NCBI GenBank assembly: GCA_031418215.1
Contig: JANOXC010000070.1
Span: forward strand, 1-64,000
Direction: 5' to 3'
DNA: 64,000 bases
Origin: JANOXC01 sp031418215
Lineage (GTDB): Bacteria; Bacteroidota; Bacteroidia; AKYH767-A; OLB10
Position 1 is the stretch's first letter. Each line of letters opens with the position of its first letter. Under the pieces are notes generated by a model. It was not told where the DNA came from, made no database searches, and was given only the letters and a program-made list of their open reading frames with translations. Below are positions 51,201 to 60,101 of this stretch, one piece after another. Made by a program: the position numbers and the translations under genes.

Positions 51201-53368
51201 GCATGGTAAAAATCAACACCTGTCAATCCAACACATTTCATCAATCCCAACCATTGTCCAGGACGAAAATTTCTTTCTTCGTCAAAATACCATCCTGCTC
51301 CTACAAATGGTGAATATAATTTATCGCCGGTGGCAAGTTCTTCTTTACGTGATCGTGCCAACCATCTCCACCCACGTGGTATTTGTGAACGGTCATCAAC
51401 TGTTAAATTTGTTACCTGAATCCGCCAGCGTGAAGGTGTGATGGGATAAAAATCCATGGTGGAATAAGCATATTTGAAAATGCCATTACTGCCCGTTGAA
51501 TCGAATCGCTGAGTTTGACGGAGCTTGGGCCAATAGTATCTGTCATCAGGGCCACCATCTACACCATAATTTAAAAAATTGGTGTTGGCAAGACGAGCAT
51601 CGTTGAGAATAATATCGCGATAAGCAACATTATCAACATCAATTTTCCTGTTTCCCAAATATTCTCGCCATTGTTGCTGTGTACAATTCAAACAAGCCTG
51701 GTGCATTTCGTAGTTATCTTTAAATGCAGTTGGAATATTGTTTGTTTGATCATAGGAATTAGCATCATAAACCGGAGCCGCTTCATTGTTATCTACAATA
51801 TAACTGATGTGAAAAGTAGAAGAAGAGTGCAACTTGTTAAGCACCGTATCTAAAATAAGTTTTCCTGAAACTCCATCGCTTGTGTAATTGTTTATTCCGG
51901 AAGAGGGAAGCCAGAATTTAGTAGTTGAAGCTGCTCCACTTCTGCTTAAGTATTTATATGGTTGGAAATATTGATTGGTAGCATAATCATATTTCACAGA
52001 ATAAAAGGATTGTTGATTTGTTGAATTTCCAAATCCCTGGTAACGCAACAATGTTCCACCCGGTAGTTGTGCACGGTTCGTGAATAAGGCATATTCAAAT
52101 GTGGAAGCCAAGGTATTAGAGAGATTGGTAACCCATTCCATCCATTTATAAGGATGTGTTCCGGGAGTATTAACATCGTTTATTTCATTGGGAAGGCTTT
52201 CTGATAAGTTGAAATAATAATTCCATTTAGAAGCAAGTCTGATTTGCATATCCAGACTTGTTTGCAATTGAACATTTAAATCTGATGAACTATAAGTCCC
52301 CACCCATTTACTTCGTACAAGGTTCATATTCTTATGCAATAAATGATTGGGTTTGTAGCGTGGCAATGGAAAAGAAAGTAATTGTTCCAATGCTGAATGC
52401 GTAACGTAATAAGCGCTTTGATCACCACCACCCAAGGTATGGCCAAAAGGAAATTCGTTGGGATCAGGATCAGTTGTTAAGGCTATTTTATTTTCATATG
52501 CTTTTGTGAGGCCATATATATAATGTCGTGGTGCATTGTTGTTAATTCCTTTGAAATCATTAAAGTGCTGTGCTACTTCTTCATCGGTAATTACATCATT
52601 ATAATATGCAACTTCATCAATGCCACCCACCATTTTGTCGTATGACGTTGTTGAATTAACAAACAGGGTACAGGTTGGTGCTGTAAAATTACCCGGCGTT
52701 GCAAAAGAAGAAAACTCCGCAGGACTTACACCATCAATCCATATTTTTTTTAATCCGGTTTCTGTGTTGTAGCTGAATGCCACATGGTGCCATTGATTGT
52801 CTAAGTAATATTGAATGGATCTCCTGTCGAGGCCTGTAAGCTCAATGGTAAATGTATTGGCATCTGATGTAGGCGTTCCATTGGGGTCGGTAAAAAAAAC
52901 AATTTCTGCACCACCATCGGTAACTGTTAAATCGAAATTAAAATAAAAATTAAGAAATGTACCTGGTTGCGTCTGACTTGTTGAGCGTGATAAAGTAAAG
53001 AGGTTGGCGCGGCGTTGCACACCAAATGCATCATCAAACCGAATCAATGTCTCAAAGCTTATTCCCTTATTTCCAAAATTGATATTGCTATTCCGCAACT
53101 GTGCATTGGCGGAATTAAACAGGGCATAATCTCCAACTGCTTGCGGGGATGTATTCACTACAACAGGAGGAATAGCGGGAAGTGTTAACAGGCAGGAGCT
53201 GCAAGCAGATACGCATTGTGGTTCAGCATAACCTGATGAAGTAGCACTCCAGGGTTGCCAATGCTCATTACCGCCGCCATCAAACGTATAATATACGAAT
53301 GGCTGAATCTGCCCCATTGTGAAGGTGCAGCGCAAAAGCACTAAGAATAAAATCAGCCTGGATTTAAT
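48281..53368 (-). CDS. Giant LamG/SprB/MopE mosaic surface protein, probable ATT start
   Basis: 1695 residues if translation begins at the ATT at 53366-53368; the first standard start is a GTG at 53341, which cuts the signal peptide in half. From the ATT the N-terminus reads KSRLILFLVLLRCTFTMGQI, a good signal peptide. Next a LamG/concanavalin-like domain to about 270 (VAFSYNTETGLKKIWIDGVS), an unassigned region of about 650 residues with TIM-barrel-like strands (WLGLMKCVGLTGVDFYHAYY), a beta domain, four or five SprB-like repeats with paired cysteines (GNYSVSVTDSNSC), a MopE-type metal-binding stretch (GDCNDSNALVNP, CNGIDDNCDGDTD), and the shared C-terminal module of about 105 residues ending FDFTEQ. 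Probably an extracellular glycan-binding or glycan-degrading protein. Confidence 0.82.
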   Translation of the reverse strand: MKSRLILFLVLLRCTFTMGQIQPFVYYTFDGGGNEHWQPWSATSSGYAEPQCVSACSSCLLTLPAIPPVVVNTSPQAVGDYALFNSANAQLRNSNINFGNKGISFETLIRFDDAFGVQRRANLFTLSRSTSQTQPGTFLNFYFNFDLTVTDGGAEIVFFTDPNGTPTSDANTFTIELTGLDRRSIQYYLDNQWHHVAFSYNTETGLKKIWIDGVSPAEFSSFATPGNFTAPTCTLFVNSTTSYDKMVGGIDEVAYYNDVITDEEVAQHFNDFKGINNNAPRHYIYGLTKAYENKIALTTDPDPNEFPFGHTLGGGDQSAYYVTHSALEQLLSFPLPRYKPNHLLHKNMNLVRSKWVGTYSSSDLNVQLQTSLDMQIRLASKWNYYFNLSESLPNEINDVNTPGTHPYKWMEWVTNLSNTLASTFEYALFTNRAQLPGGTLLRYQGFGNSTNQQSFYSVKYDYATNQYFQPYKYLSRSGAASTTKFWLPSSGINNYTSDGVSGKLILDTVLNKLHSSSTFHISYIVDNNEAAPVYDANSYDQTNNIPTAFKDNYEMHQACLNCTQQQWREYLGNRKIDVDNVAYRDIILNDARLANTNFLNYGVDGGPDDRYYWPKLRQTQRFDSTGSNGIFKYAYSTMDFYPITPSRWRIQVTNLTVDDRSQIPRGWRWLARSRKEELATGDKLYSPFVGAGWYFDEERNFRPGQWLGLMKCVGLTGVDFYHAYYDEITANPKGYIWQAAIPSYAQAILSRIDHMILFGNVLEGNINSSPGVASQGKAYAFNAGSPLDLITIRQDASELNGAPILKYAITGSIQKLVNMVGDAPLEENVTIDLNAGVGPVDSLRFNIRRQGSTYILDRRRGNANDVVFYQLDKWHQWEHPERWSRDFDLEAEVFDNVTNSLESSIHTEDVNHLPITNGDYRNFTSYVFGNANTYEYHFEPVAAAHYYLYIKARLKTGSNVNPSININLTDVNDTANVIRHTLGCISGTEWMWLMMDTIDVPVEYDLNAVPYLLSVHSLNDNILIDRIYIGLSPNMPGNGVAIAEAACPGPIAITASITPVTCYGANTGEIKVQANGAGPNYEYSINHGVWQAGSYTITLSNLLSGNYYIRARSSNDTTLLSQLLLVSVSQPLTPFMVDLQTANNCNNQKAGKITAVVTGGNMNTYNYQWNNGAITGMIEELPNGIYTVTVTDAKGCTAMQQAEIIAKQFSASTSLSSVSLLNCGSAKITITIDSLSNAAPPFLYSVDGGISFRAPVMEKSYSFTNQPPGNYFALVKDHNGCIATMAGNPLNISGTVVATISSSITPTFKLSCFGNKTSLTVQPTSGYKFLWNTGKTTSTITSISSGTYQVTVTQTSSLCTGKALVTITEPDPVQVQLNISNVTCKNNNDGTAFATITGGTTPFLIHWSNGSGQNSISGLTAGNYSVSVTDSNSCLAAKYFSITSPTNQLSANLTVVQDINCSNLTNGILSVEFANGVTPYIYKWSNNSTDLTIDSLLPGTYSVTVTDAIGCVVTNQKTLSEPSFNYYPDVDADNYGDDLLMVTAGCQIPTGYITIGGDCNDSNALVNPLITEICNGIDDNCDGDTDVYNMAFNMKCFFEGYYIGNGLMAAVLDPINHPMWCDSIDVDLYSFPISSSPAYHVEGIVDINGNVSFNMTNLHCGEYYIAIKHRSSIETWSKEPVNFNESAISFDFTEQ

Positions 53369-53547
53369 GGGAAGGTGTTTTTATTGTTCGGAAGTACGAA
53401 GGTAGGAGTATGAGATGGATAAAAGGGAATATTAATACCTCAATATCAACAATAACTTGTCAATGTTCTTCTTCCGCTAAATATCTCCCGATAACAAATT
53501 TCATTCCTTCCAAAATAGTTCCGAAATACTGAATAATAACTCTTCCG

Positions 53548-53555
53548 TATCTTTG
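53548..53555 (+). promoter_or_regulatory. -7 box immediately before the ABC exporter gene (leaderless)
   Basis: TATCTTTG, an exact TAnnTTTG match, ends 4 bases before the ATG at 53560. No TTG is present at the ideal distance. The transcript would start at the first codon. Confidence 0.52.
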
Positions 53556-53559
53556 CCCA

Positions 53560-55461
53560 ATGGCAAAAAGAGGTAATTTCAACAGTAACGGTAAACAGTC
53601 AGACGAATCTCCTAAAGTAAAAATATCGAAAGAGAGCTTAAAGCAGGCGTTGATTCTTTTTTCCTATATAAAACCCTATCGAGGCAGGTTTATCTTAAGT
53701 TTAGTATTCATTGCTTTGTCGGCATTTACCACAAGCTTATTCCCTTTGTTTTTAGGAAAGATGATTGATGCAGCTACGCCGGGAGCAGCTTTACCAACTG
53801 CAGCATCGGGAATTGGTTCAAAATTGGGTTTTGGATTGGAGGATATTCATTGGAGCATCAATCTTACCTTGTTATTGATCTTCATTCAGCTAAGTGTGCA
53901 AACTGTTTTCTCCTTCATGCGCGTTTATTTACTTACAGAAGTTGGAGAAAAATCTTTGGCGGATATGCGTCGGGATGTGTACAGCAAATTATTGACTATG
54001 CCTATGAGTTTTTTTACTGAGAAGAGAGTTGGTGAATTAAGCAATCGAATCTCCTCCGATTTATCACAAATACAAGATGCCATTTCATTTACATTGGCAG
54101 AATTTCTTCGCGGCATTTTTGTACTCATCATCGGATTGTGTTTCATTTTCTGGATCAGTGCTAAACTGGCTTTGGTGATGTTAGCCGTAGTTCCTGTGAT
54201 TGCAATTCTTGCTGTGGTTTTTGGTATCCGTATACGAAAGATGGCTCGCAAAGCACAAGATCAGTTAGCCGACAGCGGAACCATTGTGCAGGAAACTTTC
54301 CAGGGAATTTCCATTGTAAAATCTTTTACCAGTGAGTTCTATGAAGTAGCCCGTTATGTAAAAAGTATTTATGCTGTTGTTGATACTGCGATCAGCAATG
54401 CTCGTTACCGTGGTGCTTTCGTCTCCTTTATGATATTCAGTGTGTTCGGCACCATTGCATTTGTGATGTGGTATGGCGCGAACATGATACAATCAGGACA
54501 GTTAACAATCGGTTCACTCACCATGTTTGTGATCTTCTCCATGTTCGTTGGTGGAACATTTGCCGGATTTGCAGATATGTTTTCTCAATTGCAGAAAACA
54601 TTGGGGGCAACACAGAGTGTACGTGAAATATTAAGAACTGAAGGAGAAGCGGTAGAAGTTGTACAAACAACTGTTGAACCAAAATATGTACTGAGAGGTA
54701 ACGTTCAATTTGAAAATGTGGCCTTTAATTACCCGAGCAGAAAAGATGTAACAGTCTTAAAAAATGTTTCACTTTCAGCAAACAACGGTGAACAGATTGC
54801 ATTAGTTGGCCCAAGTGGTGCTGGTAAAAGTACAATCGCCTCCTTGTTGTTGCGTTTTTATGAACCTGATAGAGGACAATTATTTTTTGATGGTCGTCCG
54901 GCAAAAGATTTTTCCCTCTCTCAACTACGCATGCAAATGGCATTTGTCCCGCAGGATGTGATTTTATTTGGGGGTAGCATTAAAGAAAATATTGCTTATG
55001 GCAGACCAAATGCAAACGATGACGAAATTATGGAAGCAGCAAAAAAAGCCAATGCTCACGTTTTCGTAGAACGCTTTCCTGAAAAGTACAATACCATTGT
55101 GGGCGAGAGAGGCATCAAATTAAGCGGTGGTCAACGTCAGCGCATTGCCATTGCCCGTGCTATTTTACGTGATCCGGCCATTTTAATTTTAGATGAAGCC
55201 ACATCTTCACTAGACAGTGAAAGTGAATTGCTGGTGCAGGAAGCGTTGGAGAATTTAATGAAAGGACGAACTTCATTTGTGATTGCACACCGTCTTTCCA
55301 CCATTCGAAATGCAGATAAAATTGTTGTGCTCGATCATGGAATTGTAAGTGAAAGTGGTACACACACTGAATTAATGAACCATAATGGCTTGTACCGGAA
55401 ACTCAACGATATGCAATTTGAATTCGGAAGCATGGACTCAGTTAATTTAAATGAAGCGTAA
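53560..55461 (+). CDS. MsbA-like ABC exporter (fused permease and ATPase)
   Basis: 633 residues. Six transmembrane helices in the first 345 residues, then an ATPase domain. Walker A GPSGAGKST is at 417-425, the signature LSGGQ at 521-525, Walker B ILILDEA with Asp545 and Glu546, followed by TSSLDSESE, and the H-loop IAHRLSTIRN is near 580. The intracellular loop ERVGELSNRISSDLSQIQ-type segment is characteristic of lipid and drug exporters of the MsbA/BmrA class. Exports a lipid, drug or peptide as a homodimer. Divergent from the LamG gene. The gene starts almost directly at its -7 box. Confidence 0.94.
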   Translation: MAKRGNFNSNGKQSDESPKVKISKESLKQALILFSYIKPYRGRFILSLVFIALSAFTTSLFPLFLGKMIDAATPGAALPTAASGIGSKLGFGLEDIHWSINLTLLLIFIQLSVQTVFSFMRVYLLTEVGEKSLADMRRDVYSKLLTMPMSFFTEKRVGELSNRISSDLSQIQDAISFTLAEFLRGIFVLIIGLCFIFWISAKLALVMLAVVPVIAILAVVFGIRIRKMARKAQDQLADSGTIVQETFQGISIVKSFTSEFYEVARYVKSIYAVVDTAISNARYRGAFVSFMIFSVFGTIAFVMWYGANMIQSGQLTIGSLTMFVIFSMFVGGTFAGFADMFSQLQKTLGATQSVREILRTEGEAVEVVQTTVEPKYVLRGNVQFENVAFNYPSRKDVTVLKNVSLSANNGEQIALVGPSGAGKSTIASLLLRFYEPDRGQLFFDGRPAKDFSLSQLRMQMAFVPQDVILFGGSIKENIAYGRPNANDDEIMEAAKKANAHVFVERFPEKYNTIVGERGIKLSGGQRQRIAIARAILRDPAILILDEATSSLDSESELLVQEALENLMKGRTSFVIAHRLSTIRNADKIVVLDHGIVSESGTHTELMNHNGLYRKLNDMQFEFGSMDSVNLNEA

Positions 55462-55523
55462 TTGCCAAACAATCTCAAACCATTTTAAACCAACTCAAAC
55501 AATATAAAACGATTTAACAGCTA

Positions 55524-56159
55524 ATGAATATTCTAGTTACAGGTGCGAAAGGAAATTTGGGGAATGCTGTTGTAAAAACCTTTTTAGAAAAAAACAGCAA
55601 AGTGTTTGCCTGTATATCACCAAGAGATCAATCGTTAGAAATTAAAGACTCCAACTTGTCGGTGTTCCCATTGGATCTTAATGATACTGGAGCATGCTTA
55701 ACATTCACAAAATTTATTGTTGAAAAGCACCTAAAGATAGATGTTGCTGTGTTGACCGTAGGCGGATTTATGACAGGTAATATAGAAGATGTTTCCATTG
55801 CAGATTTTGAAAAAATGATCGCATTGAATTTTTACACAGCTTTCAACCTGGTGCAGCCATTGCTTAAGCAAATGAAGCTACAGCAAACTGGTGGAAGAAT
55901 TATTTTAATCGGCAGTGGGCCCGGAAGAGATATCGGCAAAGCTAGGGGCAGTGTTGCTTACGCATTTTCAAAATCATTGGTATTTCGCTTGGCAGAATTA
56001 ATTAATGCAGAAGGAAAAGAGAATAATATTTTTGCTCATGTAATTGTTCCTACTACTATCGATACTCCACAAAATCGTGCTGCCATGCCCAATGCTGATT
56101 TTTCAAAATGGCAAACTGCTGAATCGATTGCGAATGAAATAGCAGATCTCTGTTTTTAG
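55524..56159 (+). CDS. Short-chain dehydrogenase/reductase
   Basis: 211 residues, short for the family. Cofactor motif GAKGNLG at 7-13, VLTVGGFM as the NAG-like strand, Ser in LIGSG, and an intact catalytic Tyr146-x3-Lys150 (YAFSK). Unlike the SDR at 3364, the active site is complete. Ends soon after FAHVIVPTTIDTP, so the substrate-binding C-terminus is minimal. No pathway partner is obvious; it follows the ABC exporter by 62 bases on the same strand. Confidence 0.88.
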   Translation: MNILVTGAKGNLGNAVVKTFLEKNSKVFACISPRDQSLEIKDSNLSVFPLDLNDTGACLTFTKFIVEKHLKIDVAVLTVGGFMTGNIEDVSIADFEKMIALNFYTAFNLVQPLLKQMKLQQTGGRIILIGSGPGRDIGKARGSVAYAFSKSLVFRLAELINAEGKENNIFAHVIVPTTIDTPQNRAAMPNADFSKWQTAESIANEIADLCF

Positions 56160-56293
56160 TATATGCATCCGCGTTTGAATGTGGTCATAGGTGATGTAAG
56201 TATTTGTAATGCTAAGTATCATTGTTTGAGACACAATTTTCCTCATCGATTAATATTGATTTATCACTATTATTGTAAAAAATTACATCGTAA

Positions 56294-57097
56294 ATGAGAT
56301 TATTGCTAACCCTTAATAAAAGCTTTGCCAGGATATTTTCCTTTCCTGTTATTATTAAAGGTGTTAAAGTTTATTTCAATTCTGCAGACCGCTTTCTTGC
56401 TGCAATGCTCTGGAAAACAGGTAGGCTTGAGGGATTTGAAATGGAGCTGTTCAGCAGGTTTGTTAAGCCGAGAATTACAATGCTCGATATTGGTGCCAAT
56501 ATGGGCGTATATAGTTTGACTTCTTCAAATGTGATTGGAGATAAGGGTAAAATAATCGCATTTGAGCCTGATAAAGACCATGTGAAAACTTTTACAAAGA
56601 GTATTAAAGCAAATGGATTTGAAAACATTAAGCTATATCCTTTTGCTGTTAGTGATAAAAATGAAACGCTCGTATTTCATGCCGATACCTTTAATTCAGG
56701 CAATAACCAAGTGGCGAAAGAAAATGAAAACAATAAAAATGAACTCCACGTACAAGCTGTTTGCCTTGATGATTTTTTAAAAGACATGCCAACCGTTGAC
56801 CTTATCAAAATGGATATTCAGGGTGCAGAATATTTCGCATTTAAAGGAATGAAAACGCTTTTGGAACGTAATCCGGATGTAGTTGTTTTTGCAGAGTACT
56901 GGAAAAAGGGACTGGAAAAAATGAACGTCAACCCGGCAGATTATATAAACCTCCTCGCTTCGTTTCATTTTAATTTTTATAAAATCGATAACGACTCCAG
57001 GCAGGTAAAGCAAATTCATACCTCTGACATATTGAATAATCCGGAATTCGATAAAACATTTCTTAACTTAATCTTCTGCCGGAATGCGATTTTTTGA
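56294..57097 (+). CDS. FkbM-family SAM-dependent methyltransferase
   Basis: 267 residues. The SAM motif DIGANMGVYSL begins at Asp65, followed by IIAFEPDKDHVKTFTKSIKA and the typical FkbM region VQAVCLDDFLKDMPTVDLIK, then MDIQGAEYFAFKGMKTLLE. FkbM proteins O-methylate sugars, polyketides and other hydroxyl groups. Near an acyltransferase (opposite strand) and an ABC exporter, so a glycolipid or surface-polysaccharide substrate is possible, but not shown. Confidence 0.9.
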   Translation: MRLLLTLNKSFARIFSFPVIIKGVKVYFNSADRFLAAMLWKTGRLEGFEMELFSRFVKPRITMLDIGANMGVYSLTSSNVIGDKGKIIAFEPDKDHVKTFTKSIKANGFENIKLYPFAVSDKNETLVFHADTFNSGNNQVAKENENNKNELHVQAVCLDDFLKDMPTVDLIKMDIQGAEYFAFKGMKTLLERNPDVVVFAEYWKKGLEKMNVNPADYINLLASFHFNFYKIDNDSRQVKQIHTSDILNNPEFDKTFLNLIFCRNAIF

Positions 57098-57146
57098 TGC
57101 TTTTTTTTAAAATGGTATTCAGATAAATGATAAATTGTGTTGTAAT

Positions 57147-57701
57147 TTATTCTAATACTAATGGGGCAGCATTGTGATTTTTACCATTTGTATTTTTAAA
57201 ATAATCATTGATTGCTTTGGCATCTGTAATTGTAATTCCGGTTAAATAAAAGGGCTCAGAAAATTTTACATTTTTTCTTTCATAATCAAAAGAAGCCATA
57301 ACTAATGGAATGTTGGCTTGCAGTGCTATATAATAAAAACCTGTTTTCCATTTCTTAACCGGTTTACGTGTGCCTTCAGGAGCAATGGCCACTGCAAAGC
57401 GCTCTTCCTTTTTTACAATTGTTACAACCTGGTCAACCAACTTATTACTGGATTTACGATCAACAGGATAACCTCCAAGCGCACGGAACAATATGCCGAA
57501 TGGGAAATTGAACAATTCCTTCTTCGCAAGGAAGCCGCAGTTGAATTTTAAAATTGAACGAACAAACAAGCCAACAAAAAAGTCGATGCTGCTTGAATGT
57601 GGTGCAACAATGATGATAAACTTATTAATGTTGCGCGGCACATCGCCAGAAATGCTCCATCCAAATATTTTAAAAAAAATAAATTTATAGAGGTTGCGCA
57701 A
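57147..57701 (-). CDS. 1-acyl-sn-glycerol-3-phosphate acyltransferase (PlsC-like)
   Basis: 184 residues, a short member of the family. HX4D is at His35-Asp40 (HSSSID), and the phosphate-binding EGTR is at 109-112 (APEGTRKPVKKWKTGFYYIA). The small size and the WKTGFYYIA stretch place it among the compact bacterial PlsC-like acyltransferases that use acyl-ACP or acyl-CoA to form phosphatidic acid or acylate other glycerolipids. Minus strand, followed by the cyclophilin gene after 24 bases upstream of its start. Confidence 0.88.
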   Translation of the reverse strand: MRNLYKFIFFKIFGWSISGDVPRNINKFIIIVAPHSSSIDFFVGLFVRSILKFNCGFLAKKELFNFPFGILFRALGGYPVDRKSSNKLVDQVVTIVKKEERFAVAIAPEGTRKPVKKWKTGFYYIALQANIPLVMASFDYERKNVKFSEPFYLTGITITDAKAINDYFKNTNGKNHNAAPLVLE

Positions 57702-57725
57702 TATGAAGTTCGATTAAGATGATGA

Positions 57726-58229
57726 TTATTGTTCTTTCACTTCCCCACAATCATCAATAATTATCTTCTTAGATGTAGCGCCGCTCTGGCTGCCCAATTT
57801 TTCCAGGTTCTTAATCACATCCATGCCTTCTGTTACCTTACCAAATACAACATGTTTACCATCCAGCCAAGAGGTAACCGCCGTTGTAATAAAAAACTGT
57901 GAACCGTTTGTGTTAGGGCCGGCATTGGCCATCGATAACAGACCGGGAACATTATGACGTAGTGTGAAATTTTCATCTGCGAATTTTTCACCATAAATGC
58001 TTTTACCGCCTGTTCCGTTTCTATTGGTAAAATCACCTCCCTGGCACATAAAGTTGGGAATGATGCGATGGAAAGGAGAACCTTTATATCCGAAACCTTT
58101 TTCACCAGTACATAATGCCCGGAAATTTTCTGCTGTTTTAGGCGTTACATCGGCGTGTAATTCAAATACAATACGACCTGCTTTTTCACCATCAGTGGTG
58201 ATATCAAAAAATACTATTGGGTTTGACAT
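57726..58229 (-). CDS. Cyclophilin-type peptidyl-prolyl cis-trans isomerase
   Basis: 167 residues. Full single-domain cyclophilin with the active-site residues in place: FHR at 53-55, Gln63 (FMCQGGDF), SQFFIT at 110-115 with Phe113, and Trp121 in the loop that binds cyclosporin in eukaryotic-type members. No signal peptide, so cytosolic. Catalyses prolyl bond isomerisation. A -7-like TACTTTTG lies 17 bases before the ATG on the minus strand. Confidence 0.95.
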   Translation of the reverse strand: MSNPIVFFDITTDGEKAGRIVFELHADVTPKTAENFRALCTGEKGFGYKGSPFHRIIPNFMCQGGDFTNRNGTGGKSIYGEKFADENFTLRHNVPGLLSMANAGPNTNGSQFFITTAVTSWLDGKHVVFGKVTEGMDVIKNLEKLGSQSGATSKKIIIDDCGEVKEQ

Positions 58230-58245
58230 GTGGAATTTTTTTTTG

Positions 58246-58253
58246 CAAAAGTA
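58246..58253 (-). promoter_or_regulatory. Possible -7 box of the cyclophilin gene
   Basis: Minus-strand TACTTTTG, exact TAnnTTTG match, 16 bases before the ATG; no TTG at proper -33 spacing. Confidence 0.38.
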
Positions 58254-58402
58254 ATAATTATCAACGAATACTAATATATACTAATTTACGAATTGGTATT
58301 TGCTTTGATGTAAATCATATAGAACAGAATCATCTATTCGTAATATTCGCAGCAATTCGTAATTCGTTGATTAAAATACATGGATCTTGCTTAATTTTCG
58401 AA

Positions 58403-59959
58403 TCATTCCGGTAGTTGCTCCTTATCAGCATGTGATATCAATTGAAAGTTATGTATCAATGTGATCTTCAACTTCCGCTTGTATTCATCTTGCAACCATT
58501 TTACATAACTCTCTGATGTCTTACTGAGGCATCGGCAAAAAACGCGTACACGAAAATCAATTTCTTCTTTTATCATTTCCGCCAGCAGCAAGGCCTCATC
58601 AATATCTGCACTGTTTTCCATGCATATTTTAACTTGCTGTTGTAATGAGCGATCAATTACAACCTTTGGTCTTTCCCGATTTGCCAGTGCTTTTTTATGT
58701 TCATTCTTAATATCAAAATCGATAGGATCAGATTTTATAAATTTCTCCCGCAACTCATCGGGCATTACATATTTATAATTGCGTTCAATCTCTTCATCAC
58801 TGTAAATAGTTGTGAGGAAAAGATCAGGGTTACGAAAAATGCTGTCCCAGTCAATAGGAGCATCCCACAAACCGAAGCGGCTTAGGTTATTTCCTAAATC
58901 TACAACCGTAAACTCGTTCTTATTGGGAAGTACGCGAGAGCCCCTTCCAATCATCTGAAAGTATAATGTTAAAGATCTTGTTGCGCGGTTCAGCATTATA
59001 CATTCGACTGTTGGTTCATCAAAACCAGTCGTCAAAATACTTACAGAAGTCAGAATGGCATCGGGCTTGTCACGAAACCATTGCAGGATATCCCTTCTTT
59101 CTTTAGGAGAATTCGTATTATCAAGATGCCGGACATCATAACCTGCTTCCTTAAATGAAGCATACACATATTGCGAAGTGGAAATACCGTTGTTAAAGAT
59201 CAAGGTCTTCTTACCTAAACATTTTTCGCGGTATGCATTTAACAATTTATCTTGCATGAGATGATTGGTATACAACCGCTCGGAAGAGCTTACTGTGTAG
59301 TCTCCGTTAATGCCAATCTTTAACGATGATAATCCAACATGATAACTGTAAGTTGTTGCTTTGGAAAGAAATCCCATTCCCACTAACGATGATATCGATT
59401 CCCCAACAATCAACTCATCATAATTTTCACGCATTGGTAAATTGATGTTGGAGCTTAATGGCGTAGCAGTTACACCCAAAACAACACCTTTCTCATAAAA
59501 CCGGAACAGCTTTCCAAAAGAATTATAATGTGCCTCATCCACAATCATTAATCCGATATCGTCCAGATCAAGAATTTTATCGCGCAACCTATTGTTCAAT
59601 GTTTCCACCATGGCTACAAAACATTTGAATTCATTGGGAACAGGTAATTCCTTTACATCATTGCTGATGATCTTATTGGTTACCCCAAACTCATTCAACA
59701 TTTTTGAAGTCTGGTTGCAAAGTTCAACCCGATGGGTAAGGATCATCACCTTCTTGCCTGTATTGGCAATAAATCGACGTGTTATTTCAGAAAAGATAAC
59801 AGTTTTGCCTCCACCCGTTGGTAACTGATAAAGCAGGTTATACCTGGAAGGGTGATCTTTCAGTTTTTCAAAGATCTCTTCAATCGCTCCGCGTTGGTAA
59901 TCATAAAGCTGTTTGCCTGTGCTTTGTCCTGGGGCTTCGTAGTTTTCTATTGGGAGCAA
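58403..59959 (-). CDS. DEAD/DEAH-box superfamily 2 helicase
   Basis: 518 residues. Walker A PTGGGKT at 47-53 (LLYQLPTGGGKTVIFSE), DEAH at 141-144 (MIVDEAHYNSFGK), ATPL after VLGVTA (motif III region), and the C-terminal helicase motif MIGRGSRVLPNKNEF, preceded by LTTGFDEPTVECIMLNRATR. This is the type III restriction-like/UvrB-like ATPase branch (YejH/RadD-like), with no nuclease or methylase partner nearby. The C-terminal 130 residues are helical and unassigned. Likely DNA repair or DNA unwinding; no defence context. Confidence 0.9.
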   Translation of the reverse strand: MLPIENYEAPGQSTGKQLYDYQRGAIEEIFEKLKDHPSRYNLLYQLPTGGGKTVIFSEITRRFIANTGKKVMILTHRVELCNQTSKMLNEFGVTNKIISNDVKELPVPNEFKCFVAMVETLNNRLRDKILDLDDIGLMIVDEAHYNSFGKLFRFYEKGVVLGVTATPLSSNINLPMRENYDELIVGESISSLVGMGFLSKATTYSYHVGLSSLKIGINGDYTVSSSERLYTNHLMQDKLLNAYREKCLGKKTLIFNNGISTSQYVYASFKEAGYDVRHLDNTNSPKERRDILQWFRDKPDAILTSVSILTTGFDEPTVECIMLNRATRSLTLYFQMIGRGSRVLPNKNEFTVVDLGNNLSRFGLWDAPIDWDSIFRNPDLFLTTIYSDEEIERNYKYVMPDELREKFIKSDPIDFDIKNEHKKALANRERPKVVIDRSLQQQVKICMENSADIDEALLLAEMIKEEIDFRVRVFCRCLSKTSESYVKWLQDEYKRKLKITLIHNFQLISHADKEQLPE

Positions 59960-60066
59960 GGGGTTATTTTTAAGGTGGTAAAGAGATGATGGGTACTGAT
60001 TTGCTGACTACAAAAATAATGAATTAGCGTAAACATGATTTTCGTCATGGTATAACAATTAAATTA

Positions 60067-60096
60067 TTGTTAATTACGTAGCTTAGAGTATCTTTA
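60067..60096 (+). promoter_or_regulatory. Promoter of the PGM1-like ligase gene (leaderless)
   Basis: TTG at 60067-60069, 19-base spacer, TATCTTTA at 60089-60096 (one mismatch to TAnnTTTG). Only 5 bases separate it from the ATG at 60102. Confidence 0.55.
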
Positions 60097-60101
60097 TACC
60101 A

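Noticed and set aside
58403..59959. Restriction or defence system suggested by the type III-like helicase
   Set aside because: No methylase, nuclease or other defence gene is adjacent; neighbours are housekeeping genes, so a repair-type helicase is more likely.
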